Of a stretch of 22,744 nucleotides of DNA, positions 15,562 through 21,683 are shown piece after piece. The position numbers and the translations under genes were made by a program. Source of the DNA: Candidatus Altimarinota bacterium (GTDB taxonomy: Bacteria; Patescibacteriota; Gracilibacteria; UBA4473); assembly GCA_020629095.1 (NCBI GenBank), contig JAHDDZ010000002.1:1-22744 (forward strand), given 5' to 3'. The notes beneath the pieces were generated by a model. It ran no database searches. It was not told the DNA's origin and saw only the letters and a list, made by a program, of their open reading frames with translations. Every line of letters begins with the position of its first letter. The first letter of the stretch is position 1.

Positions 15562-16314
15562 ATGTTGCTTCTTTCCTCTGCTTCGTTTCCGCGCTATGGC
15601 CTAGAGCGCTTCTTTGCCTTTGCAAAAGAAATTGGTTTTGAGGGCGTTGAAATCACCATAAATCGTAATTTTGACACACAAAACCCAGACTACTTGTGGA
15701 AGCTCAGCGAAGAGTATGATATGCCCATTCGGTCATTTAGTCTGCCAGACACCGCTCCAGAAGGAGTGCTGGAGGCTTTTCAAAAAACAGTAAAAGAGTT
15801 TCCAGGAGCGCACTTAAACCTTAGCAGCCCAGAGCTTTTTGGCTATAAATATAAAGCATGGTTGAAAGAAATTGCACCAAAGCTAGCGAAAAAATATCAC
15901 TTAAAGTTAAATCGCAGAAATGCAGAGGTGAAGACACTTTTGGGCTTCATTCCGCTGCGTACAGAAAATAGTCTTTTTAGCCTCAAATCTGCTGGAGCTG
16001 TTAGTCTCGATTTGGCTGCGCTGGGCACAAGTGGCCAAGAAATAATGCGTTCGATTGGGTATGTTGGTGGAAAACTGCGGCATGTGTACCTCAGTAATGT
16101 GCATAAGGGAAGGCCATATGCTCCACTTGACATGGGCTCATTACCGCTTGAGAGCGCCTTGACAAAGCTGGCACAAAACCAATTTGAAGGAGATTTTACG
16201 CTCAAAATTCACCCAAAAATGCTGCAAGAAGGAAAAGAAGAACGGATGCGTGAAGTGCTGCAGCAGAGCAAAAAATTCTACGATGTATACTTTACGCAAG
16301 TAGCGAAAAAATAA
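15562..16314 (+). CDS. Sugar phosphate isomerase/epimerase-like TIM barrel protein
   Basis: 250 residues. The N-terminus (LSSASFP, then FAKEIGFEGVEI with Glu30) and later SLDLAALG and RHVYLSNVHKGR fit the xylose isomerase-like / AP endonuclease 2 TIM-barrel superfamily. Members isomerise or epimerise sugars or cut abasic DNA using divalent metals. Several positions that normally hold metal ligands look changed: the usual iEN strand reads LKLNRRN and the usual DxGH after the Asp is absent. The function is therefore open, and a degenerate or different active site is possible. It is a single gene, ending at a strong bidirectional terminator. Confidence 0.75.
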   Translation: MLLLSSASFPRYGLERFFAFAKEIGFEGVEITINRNFDTQNPDYLWKLSEEYDMPIRSFSLPDTAPEGVLEAFQKTVKEFPGAHLNLSSPELFGYKYKAWLKEIAPKLAKKYHLKLNRRNAEVKTLLGFIPLRTENSLFSLKSAGAVSLDLAALGTSGQEIMRSIGYVGGKLRHVYLSNVHKGRPYAPLDMGSLPLESALTKLAQNQFEGDFTLKIHPKMLQEGKEERMREVLQQSKKFYDVYFTQVAKK

Positions 16315-16318
16315 TTAC

Positions 16319-16359
16319 TGTTAACAAAAAAGCCCCTTCCAGGGCTTTTTTTGTTAACA
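16319..16359. terminator. Bidirectional rho-independent terminator
   Basis: Long inverted repeat: TGTTAACAAAAAAGCCC (16319-16335), six-base loop, and its complement to 16359 with one extra T. An A-rich flank on one side and T-rich on the other make it work in both directions, ending the isomerase-like gene (plus) and rplL (minus). Confidence 0.9.
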
Positions 16360-16371
16360 AGCATTCTTGAA

Positions 16372-16776
16372 CTATGCCAACTCAACTGTTGCTCCAGCTT
16401 CTTCAAATTTCTTTTTCATTTCTTCTGCTTCTTCTGTTTTCACAGCCTCTTTGATTGTTCCACCGCTTTCAGCGAGTGTTTTGGCTTCGCCTAGACCAAG
16501 ACCAGTAATTTCTCGAATTACTTTAATAGTCGCGATCTTTTTCGCGCCACAATCTTTCAGCACTACGTCATATGCTGACTTAGCTTCCTCTTCCTCTGCT
16601 GCGGCGCCACCACCTGCTGCTGCGACTGCAACTGGTGCAGCTGCGCTAATTCCGTACTTCTCTTCGAAGTATTTAGCAACATTATTTGCTTCAATTACTG
16701 TCAACTTCTCAATAGCGTCAACAACTGATTGCTCAGATTTTCCAAGCTCCACGGTTACGGTATTTTCTTCCGTCAT
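16372..16776 (-). CDS. rplL: 50S ribosomal protein L7/L12 (bL12)
   Basis: 134 residues. N-terminal dimerisation domain (about 1-40), an Ala/Gly/Glu-rich hinge (about 44-65), and the conserved C-terminal domain (YDVVLKDCGAKKIATIKVIR, then TGLGLGEAK and EAGATVELA) that recruits elongation factors to the ribosomal stalk. It follows rplJ by 25 bases without a Shine-Dalgarno; the leader just before the ATG is pyrimidine-rich. The two genes form the usual rplJ-rplL pair and end at the bidirectional terminator. Confidence 0.98.
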   Translation of the reverse strand: MTEENTVTVELGKSEQSVVDAIEKLTVIEANNVAKYFEEKYGISAAAPVAVAAAGGGAAAEEEEAKSAYDVVLKDCGAKKIATIKVIREITGLGLGEAKTLAESGGTIKEAVKTEEAEEMKKKFEEAGATVELA

Positions 16777-16801
16777 AGGTAAAAAGGTTATAAAAGGTTT
16801 T

Positions 16802-17347
16802 TTATGATGTAAATTTCTCTGCTTGGTCCAAAACGCGCGTCACCTTTGTCAGGCCGCTATTAAGAATACCATGCAGTTTTTGTGGTCCAGACATAAGCAT
16901 TCCCACGATTTTCGCCAATGATTCTTCTCGACTTGGCGTGTCTGCTAGCACTGCTGTTTCTGTTTTATCAAGGAGTCTTCCTTCAAAAATGGCTCCAGCA
17001 AAATCAAACACAGATGCGCCAGCTTCTTTGTCAAATGTGTCTTTTATCATTTGCTTAATCGCTGCCGCTGGTGCTACGCTGTCGTCTTGGCTAATGATTA
17101 CTGCCACAGCACCCGCAAGCGCGTCGCTATCAAATTCACACTTTCCAGTTTTTTTTGCAGCCAGCGCAATGAGCGTCTTTTTGATGACCCGGTAGTCCAT
17201 TCCTTTCTCACGAAGGTCTCGTCGAATTTTTTGAACCTGTTGTACGGTTGCTCCACTAAAAGTTGTGAAGGCAATCCCCTCAGCTTCTTTCATCAGCGCC
17301 TCTAGCGCTTTTAGTTGTTCTTGTTTTTTTTGTCGTGATACAGCCAT
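16802..17347 (-). CDS. rplJ: 50S ribosomal protein L10 (uL10)
   Basis: 181 residues from MAVSRQKKQEQL. The frame is open further upstream to 17452, but that part is the L10 leader RNA and not protein. RNA-binding N-terminal domain with FSGATVQQVQKIRRDLREKG and YRVIKKTL, typical of L10. The C-terminal helix (KLHGILNSGLTKVTRVLDQ) binds L12 dimers, anchoring the stalk on 23S rRNA. Unlike the classic order, rplK and rplA do not precede it. It has its own promoter after rny and is probably autoregulated through the leader. Confidence 0.97.
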   Translation of the reverse strand: MAVSRQKKQEQLKALEALMKEAEGIAFTTFSGATVQQVQKIRRDLREKGMDYRVIKKTLIALAAKKTGKCEFDSDALAGAVAVIISQDDSVAPAAAIKQMIKDTFDKEAGASVFDFAGAIFEGRLLDKTETAVLADTPSREESLAKIVGMLMSGPQKLHGILNSGLTKVTRVLDQAEKFTS

Positions 17348-17515
17348 AATGCTATTGGAATAAAAAATAAGTCTTTGTTGCGAGAGCAAAGACTGGTTGG
17401 GGAACGCGGTATCGATTGGGTGGGAACAAGCATTTCTTCGCTTTCTGGCCATATTTTCGACATCTGTGCATTGCCTCGGTAAGACTAATTTTTGTGCTTA
17501 CTGTCTCTGACTCGC
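17348..17515 (-). ncRNA. L10 leader (rplJ autoregulatory 5' UTR)
   Basis: About 168 bases from the predicted transcription start to the rplJ ATG. It carries the L10-leader signature: CAGAGACAGTAAG pairing with CTTACCGAGG across an A/U-rich loop, close to the GACAGTAGG...CCTACCGAGG pattern I recall from Firmicute rplJ leaders. In known examples L10 or the L10-L12 complex binds this structure and represses the operon. The 3' end holds an 8-bp hairpin followed by a T-rich tract (see separate entry). Confidence 0.78.
17361..17394 (-). terminator. Possible attenuator hairpin before rplJ
   Basis: AGTCTTTG (17394-17387) pairs with CAAAGACT (17377-17370), followed by TATTTTTTAT. The stem is only moderately stable. 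The upstream leader segment AGTCTT (17486-17481) could pair with the same AAGACT, so an alternative fold is possible. Attenuation is inferred. Confidence 0.5.
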
Positions 17516-17521
17516 ACGCGC

Positions 17522-17549
17522 ACCATACGCACGGGGGCGTCCCTGTCAA
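17522..17549 (-). promoter_or_regulatory. rplJ promoter
   Basis: Consensus TTGACA at 17549-17544, 16-base GC-rich spacer, TATGGT at 17527-17522. Its -35 box is almost contiguous with the U-tract of the rny terminator. Start predicted near 17515. Confidence 0.8.
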
Positions 17550-17550
17550 G

Positions 17551-17573
17551 AAAAAAGGCCGCTATTTGCGGCC
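17551..17573 (-). terminator. Rho-independent terminator of rny
   Basis: On the minus strand GGCCGC (17573-17568), 5-base loop, GCGGCC (17562-17557), then TTTTTT (17556-17551). It lies 28 bases past the rny stop. The GC-rich stem and perfect T-run make it convincing. Confidence 0.92.
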
Positions 17574-17600
17574 TCTTTCTTTTGATGACACAGAATCTTA

Positions 17601-19145
17601 CTATCGCGCCTTGTCTACATATCTTCTCTCGCGAATAATTGTTACCTTCACCTCCCCCGGATAATCACATTTCGCCTCAATCTCGCGCGCCATTTCATAG
17701 CTCAATTTTTGGCTCGCGGCGTCATTTACGGTATCGGCATTTACAAATGCGCGCACTTCTCGACCGGCCTGAATACAGTACGCCTTCTTCACTCCGTCAA
17801 ATTGCCCTGCGATGTTTTCCAGCGCCTTCAGCCGCTTGATGTACTTCTCGAGTGTTTCGCGTCGCGCCCCTGGTCGACTGGCAGAAATGGCGTCTGCCGC
17901 CTGCAATATTCGACTTTCGAGCGTCTCATATGGGAAGTCTTCGTGATGGCTTTTCATTGCGTCGACAATCGCTTTGTCCACTCCAAATTTCTCTAGTATA
18001 TCCTTTCCGATAATCGCGTGACCACCCTCAACTTCGTGACTCACAGCCTTTCCGATGTCATGCACAAGACCTGCCTTTCGACATACTTCAACATCTGCGC
18101 CTGGCAGCTGCTCCGCGATTCCAGCAGACAACCAAGCAACCTCCTGACTGTGACTCAGCACGTTTTGGCCATAGCTCGTGCGGAATCGTAATCCACCCAC
18201 TAGCTTCAATATTTCATTTGGAAATCCAGACACATTCACCTCTTCTGCCGCCTTTTTCCCAATATCTAAAATCATTTGGTCGGCCTTGTTTTCAGCTTTT
18301 TGAACGGCCGCCTCGATGCTCGCTGGGTGGATTCGCCCATCTTTCAGTAACTCCTCTAGCGCGACCTTTGCAACATATCGCCGAAATTTGTCATACGAGC
18401 TAATGGTCACTGTTCCAGGCGCATCATCAATGATAAGGTCAACGCCCGCAATCATCTCAAAGGCATTAATGTTTCGCCCCTCCCTCCCGATAATTTTCCC
18501 TTTCAAATCATCACTCTTCAGCCTTACCACGCTTGTTGTCGTCTCTGATGTCATGGGGCTAGCAAACCGCTGTATCGCCTGCACGATGATATTTGACCCC
18601 TCTTTTTCGGCCTCTTCACGAACAAGCTCCAGCTTTCGTTTTTGCAGCTCAACTAGTTGTGGGTTCAGCGACTCCTCCATTCGTTTTAGGATTTGCTCTC
18701 GAGCCTCATCTTGGCTGAGTTTTGCAATCTCTGCAAACTTCTCGTTTTGTGCCTCCAGCACCTGATTCAGCTCTCGCTGCTTGTCACGCAATTTCCCTGA
18801 CTCGTCTTCGTGTTTTATCTTGCTTTCCTCGGCTTTTGCAATTTTTTCCTCCAGCAAAGTTTCTCGTTTTTCCATCCGATTGTCCATTTTTGCTTGCGCC
18901 TCATCTATTCGTTTTTGGCTTTGAGATTCTTCTTTTTGGATGTTTTTTCGTATCTGTTCAGCCTGTTTTCGAGCATCCTCTAGTGCTCTATCACTTTCAT
19001 ATTGTGCATTTTTTCGAATTCTCTCAGCTTCTAAAATAGCATTCTTTTCTATTTTTTTAGCATTTGGCCGAGTAACTATATAGGCCACAATGAAGCCCAC
19101 AATAGCTGAAATTCCCCCAATTAAAATCATTGGTAGAGTAATCAT
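17601..19145 (-). CDS. rny: Ribonuclease Y
   Basis: 514 residues, standard length. An N-terminal membrane helix (about 5-25) anchors it. A long charged coiled coil follows (about 30-195), then a KH RNA-binding domain with GKIIGREGRN at about 216, and an HD domain with catalytic His362-Asp363 (VHDIGKAV) and GGHAIIGKDI. RNase Y is the endonuclease that starts bulk mRNA decay in bacteria lacking RNase E. The gene stands alone with its own promoter and terminator. The ATG lacks a Shine-Dalgarno (ACTTTAT precedes it). Identification is secure. Confidence 0.98.
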   Translation of the reverse strand: MITLPMILIGGISAIVGFIVAYIVTRPNAKKIEKNAILEAERIRKNAQYESDRALEDARKQAEQIRKNIQKEESQSQKRIDEAQAKMDNRMEKRETLLEEKIAKAEESKIKHEDESGKLRDKQRELNQVLEAQNEKFAEIAKLSQDEAREQILKRMEESLNPQLVELQKRKLELVREEAEKEGSNIIVQAIQRFASPMTSETTTSVVRLKSDDLKGKIIGREGRNINAFEMIAGVDLIIDDAPGTVTISSYDKFRRYVAKVALEELLKDGRIHPASIEAAVQKAENKADQMILDIGKKAAEEVNVSGFPNEILKLVGGLRFRTSYGQNVLSHSQEVAWLSAGIAEQLPGADVEVCRKAGLVHDIGKAVSHEVEGGHAIIGKDILEKFGVDKAIVDAMKSHHEDFPYETLESRILQAADAISASRPGARRETLEKYIKRLKALENIAGQFDGVKKAYCIQAGREVRAFVNADTVNDAASQKLSYEMAREIEAKCDYPGEVKVTIIRERRYVDKAR

Positions 19146-19240
19146 ATAAAGTTGTGTTTAGTAATATTCGAGCGCAGGCAGAATTGTTCCAGTTTCCCAT
19201 CTGTCCTGTTGGTTGAAATATCTGCATCTTGCTCACAAAG

Positions 19241-19269
19241 TTTGTACACTAGAAATGGCAAAATGTCAA
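19241..19269 (-). promoter_or_regulatory. rny promoter
   Basis: Perfect TTGACA (19269-19264), 17-base spacer, TACAAA (19246-19241). Predicted start is near 19234, giving a leader of about 89 bases before rny, longer than for most genes in the window. Confidence 0.6.
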
Positions 19270-19348
19270 AAATTACGCAACAAAAAAGGAGTGCAAAAAC
19301 TGCTTCATTGTGCCAAAATACTAGTTTGTAGTGATTTGCCACTTTTGT

Positions 19349-19377
19349 TTTGCATTCTTTTTTTGCATCCCTATCAT
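19349..19377 (+). promoter_or_regulatory. Possible recA promoter
   Basis: TTTGCA, 17-base spacer, TATCAT, predicted leader about 19 bases. Alternatives exist in this AT-rich stretch, so it is only a candidate. Confidence 0.3.
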
Positions 19378-19403
19378 TCCTCTGACACGTAATCAAACAC
19401 ACT

Positions 19404-20414
19404 ATGGCAACAGAAAACACCGGCAAATCAGAGGCACTGAAAAATGCACTCGCCCAGATTGAAAAAAACTTCGGGAAGGGGTCAATTATGAAAATGGGAG
19501 AGAACAAAAATGCGCAAATAGAAACTGTTTCAAGCGGCGCTTTGAGTATTGATCTTGCGCTTGGAGGGGGGTATCCTAAAGGAAGAATCATCGAAGTGTA
19601 TGGCCCAGAAAGTAGTGGTAAAACAACAATTTGTTTGCACGCTGTGGCTGAGTTCCAGAAGGCTGGGGGGACTGTGGCGTTTATAGATGCTGAGCATGCG
19701 CTTGATCCGAGTTATGCTGAAAAGCTGGGAGTTGACGTGGACGAGTTGTTACTCAGTCAGCCAGACAGCGGAGAACAGGCGCTTGATATCGCCGAGGCCT
19801 TGGTTCGCTCTGGAGCAGTTGAGCTGATTGTCATCGACAGTGTGGCGGCGCTGACACCACGAGCAGAGATTGAGGGGGAAATGGGCGATTTATCAATTGG
19901 TCTGCAGGCTCGTTTGATGAGCCGTGCGCTTAGAAAACTGACGGCAATTACGAACAAGATGAATACGACGATCATTTTCGTAAACCAAATCCGGATGAAA
20001 ATCGGAGTTATGTTTGGTAATCCAGAAACTACAACCGGCGGAAACGCGCTTAAATTCTACTCTTCTGTGCGAATGGAAATTAGGAAGGGCAAGAAAATTG
20101 AGGCAGGAACAGGCGACGCCAAAGAAGCAAATGGAAACATTGCTCGGATTAAAATTGTGAAAAACAAGGTTGCGCCGCCTTTTCGCACCGCCGAGGTGGA
20201 TATTATGTTTAATCAGGGAATTAGCAAAATGGGCGACTTGGTTGAGGTGGGAGTGAAGTTTGATGTGATAGAGAAAAAAGGTGCGTTTTATAGCTTTGAA
20301 AGCATCAAGCTGGGGCAAGGAAAACAGAACTCAGTTGAGTTTTTAAAACAGCCAGAAAACGCTGAAATTGCGCAAAAGATAGCAGATCTGGTAACTGAAA
20401 AAGCAAACCAATAA
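19404..20414 (+). CDS. recA: Recombinase RecA
   Basis: 336 residues. Walker A GPESSGKT at 67-74, catalytic EHALDP (FIDAEHALDP), Walker B LIVIDSVAAL, loop L1 around EGEMGD and loop L2 NQIRMKIGVMFGNPETTTGG are all intact. RecA forms filaments on single-stranded DNA, drives strand exchange and stimulates LexA-type self-cleavage where that exists. The C-terminus is short and only weakly acidic. No intein or intron interrupts it. It is followed after 2 bases by sodA, so the two probably share a transcript. Confidence 0.99.
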   Translation: MATENTGKSEALKNALAQIEKNFGKGSIMKMGENKNAQIETVSSGALSIDLALGGGYPKGRIIEVYGPESSGKTTICLHAVAEFQKAGGTVAFIDAEHALDPSYAEKLGVDVDELLLSQPDSGEQALDIAEALVRSGAVELIVIDSVAALTPRAEIEGEMGDLSIGLQARLMSRALRKLTAITNKMNTTIIFVNQIRMKIGVMFGNPETTTGGNALKFYSSVRMEIRKGKKIEAGTGDAKEANGNIARIKIVKNKVAPPFRTAEVDIMFNQGISKMGDLVEVGVKFDVIEKKGAFYSFESIKLGQGKQNSVEFLKQPENAEIAQKIADLVTEKANQ

Positions 20415-20416
20415 TC

Positions 20417-21010
20417 ATGTTTACACCACCAAAACTCGGCTACGACTTTGCGGCACTAGAGCCAGCAATCGACGCAAAAACAATGGAAATTCACTATGGA
20501 AAGCATCACGCGGGTTACGCCAAAAAGGCAACAGCGGCTGTCGCTGGCACCAAGTGGGAGGGGATGAGCACCGGCGAAATCCTTCGGGATAGTGAGGCAA
20601 TGAAGATTCCAGCAATCCGAAATAATGTGGGGGGACATTGCAACCACAGTTTTTTTTGGTCAGCGATGTGTCCTGGCGGAAACGCTGATGCTGGCGAATT
20701 AGGTGCAGCAATAACTGAAAAATGGGGTAGCATGGATGCATTCAAGGAGGATTTTGCAGCAGCGGCAGGAGGGCGATTTGGAAGCGGCTGGGCATGGCTT
20801 TGCATGAAAGATGGGGTACTCGAAATCATCAATACAGAATATCAAGATAGCCCTCTTTCGGCTGGATATACGCGGATTTTGGGACTTGACGTATGGGAGC
20901 ACGCGTACTATTTAAACTACCAAAATCGGCGTCCAGATTACATTTCTGCTTGGTGGAGCATAGTCGATTGGGGCAAGGCAAATGAACGATTTACTGCTGG
21001 AGGCATCTAG
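20417..21010 (+). CDS. sodA: Superoxide dismutase, Fe/Mn family, Mn-type features
   Basis: 197 residues. It dismutates superoxide to oxygen and hydrogen peroxide (EC 1.15.1.1). Metal ligands are His26, His77, Asp158 and His162 (LDVWEHAYYLNYQNRRPDY). Active-site His30 and Tyr34 are present. Gly73 in NNVGGHCNH together with Gln143 in EYQDSP is the manganese-type arrangement of the outer-sphere glutamine; iron enzymes carry it at the other site. Metal choice is inferred and could be cambialistic. No signal peptide, so cytosolic. It lies 2 bases after recA. Its stop TAG overlaps the stop of trmB on the other strand. Confidence 0.96.
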   Translation: MFTPPKLGYDFAALEPAIDAKTMEIHYGKHHAGYAKKATAAVAGTKWEGMSTGEILRDSEAMKIPAIRNNVGGHCNHSFFWSAMCPGGNADAGELGAAITEKWGSMDAFKEDFAAAAGGRFGSGWAWLCMKDGVLEIINTEYQDSPLSAGYTRILGLDVWEHAYYLNYQNRRPDYISAWWSIVDWGKANERFTAGGI

Positions 21011-21603
21011 TTTTTCCAAAATTTCATACGATAAATCGCAGCACTTTCTGCGATTTTTTGTTCTTCCCAGTGCGTTTGGCAGCCATGAGGTGAATCTGAA
21101 AAGTGATGAATACGACGAAACGGGCTTTGTAAAACATATCCTACTGTGTCATCAAAAAGGGGCTTAAAGTCAGTTTGAAAGGTGACGGGCACACTGTTTG
21201 GCAGCCATTCTGATAGATTTACTAAAAACCCTGGAGTAATAAATCGCCTTTTGTGGTGGGCTTTTTTGGGCCATGGGTCTGGGAAATTTATAAAAATGTC
21301 TTCTATTTTTATGCTTTTTTTAATACTCGGAAGGAGTAAATTGTGCAGGTTTTTGGCGGCATCGCCATCAAAAATGCGCACACGGGGCTCATTTAAAAAC
21401 TGGTTTTTAAGCTGCTTAACAAGGGGTTTTCGTATCTCGCAGAGGAGCAAGTTGTGCTCTGGAAGCATCTTTTTGACACGCTTGGCGAAGACTCCTTTGC
21501 AAGCCCCGACGTCAACAATGATCGGATTGGCATCAGCAAAACCCTTAAAATGCACTTCGTGGCGTACGCTAAATGGATTTACATGATGGCGGATTCGGCT
21601 CAT
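21007..21603 (-). CDS. trmB: tRNA (guanine-N7)-methyltransferase TrmB
   Basis: 198 residues from MSRIRHHVNPF; an upstream TTG at 21627 is less likely because the -10 box spacing points to 21603. SAM-binding motif VDVGACKGVFAKRV, then LLCEIRKPLV, and the family hallmark INFPDPWPKKAHHKRRF are present. It methylates N7 of G46 in the variable loop of tRNAs (EC 2.1.1.33). The usual GxGxG of motif I reads GACKG, a mild variation. The gene converges on sodA, and their stop codons overlap in one CTAG. A terminator for the opposite strand lies inside its 3' part. Confidence 0.93.
   Translation of the reverse strand: MSRIRHHVNPFSVRHEVHFKGFADANPIIVDVGACKGVFAKRVKKMLPEHNLLLCEIRKPLVKQLKNQFLNEPRVRIFDGDAAKNLHNLLLPSIKKSIKIEDIFINFPDPWPKKAHHKRRFITPGFLVNLSEWLPNSVPVTFQTDFKPLFDDTVGYVLQSPFRRIHHFSDSPHGCQTHWEEQKIAESAAIYRMKFWKN
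21033..21059 (+). terminator. Terminator of recA-sodA, inside trmB
   Basis: AAATCGCAG (21033-21041), six-base loop, CTGCGATTT (21048-21056), continuing into a six-T run to 21059. It works for the plus strand only; the minus-strand copy has no T-tract after the stem. It lies within the coding 3' end of trmB. Confidence 0.8.
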
Positions 21604-21609
21604 ATGCCC

Positions 21610-21637
21610 ATGGTACTCAGCCCCCAAAAGAGCACAA
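21610..21637 (-). promoter_or_regulatory. Possible trmB promoter
   Basis: TTGTGC (21637-21632), 16-base spacer, TACCAT (21615-21610), then 6 bases to the ATG at 21603. Leaderless spacing again. Confidence 0.45.
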
Positions 21638-21670
21638 CAGGGCCGATTCGCCCAGGACTCTTAAATCGAC

Positions 21671-21676
21671 TACAAT
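21671..21676 (+). promoter_or_regulatory. -10 box of recG
   Basis: TACAAT (5 of 6 to consensus), 7 bases before the recG ATG. No -35 seen. Fits the leaderless pattern. Confidence 0.5.
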
Positions 21677-21683
21677 AGAGCTG

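Larger units (their letters stand above)
19146..19403. other. Divergent rny/recA intergenic region
   Basis: 258 bases, the longest non-coding gap here together with the rplJ leader. It holds the rny promoter and a weaker candidate for recA. There is no LexA-type palindrome that I can see, no tRNA and no repeat. On the minus strand a 66-codon frame with a hydrophobic stretch runs through it (see findings); I do not annotate it as a gene. Confidence 0.6.

Noticed and set aside
17348..17452. 35-residue N-terminal extension of L10
   Set aside because: It is the L10 leader RNA read as protein. MAVSRQKK at 17347 is the usual L10 start region.
19290..19393. Plus-strand 33-codon frame with an AAGGAG just before a GTG, upstream of recA
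   Set aside because: One SD-like string in an AT-rich gap. The product has no recognisable features and SD sequences are not used elsewhere here.
19403..19591. Minus-strand frame opposite the 5' end of recA
   Set aside because: It is antisense to strongly conserved recA codons and has no start signal. Only the intergenic part is discussed as a low-interest finding.
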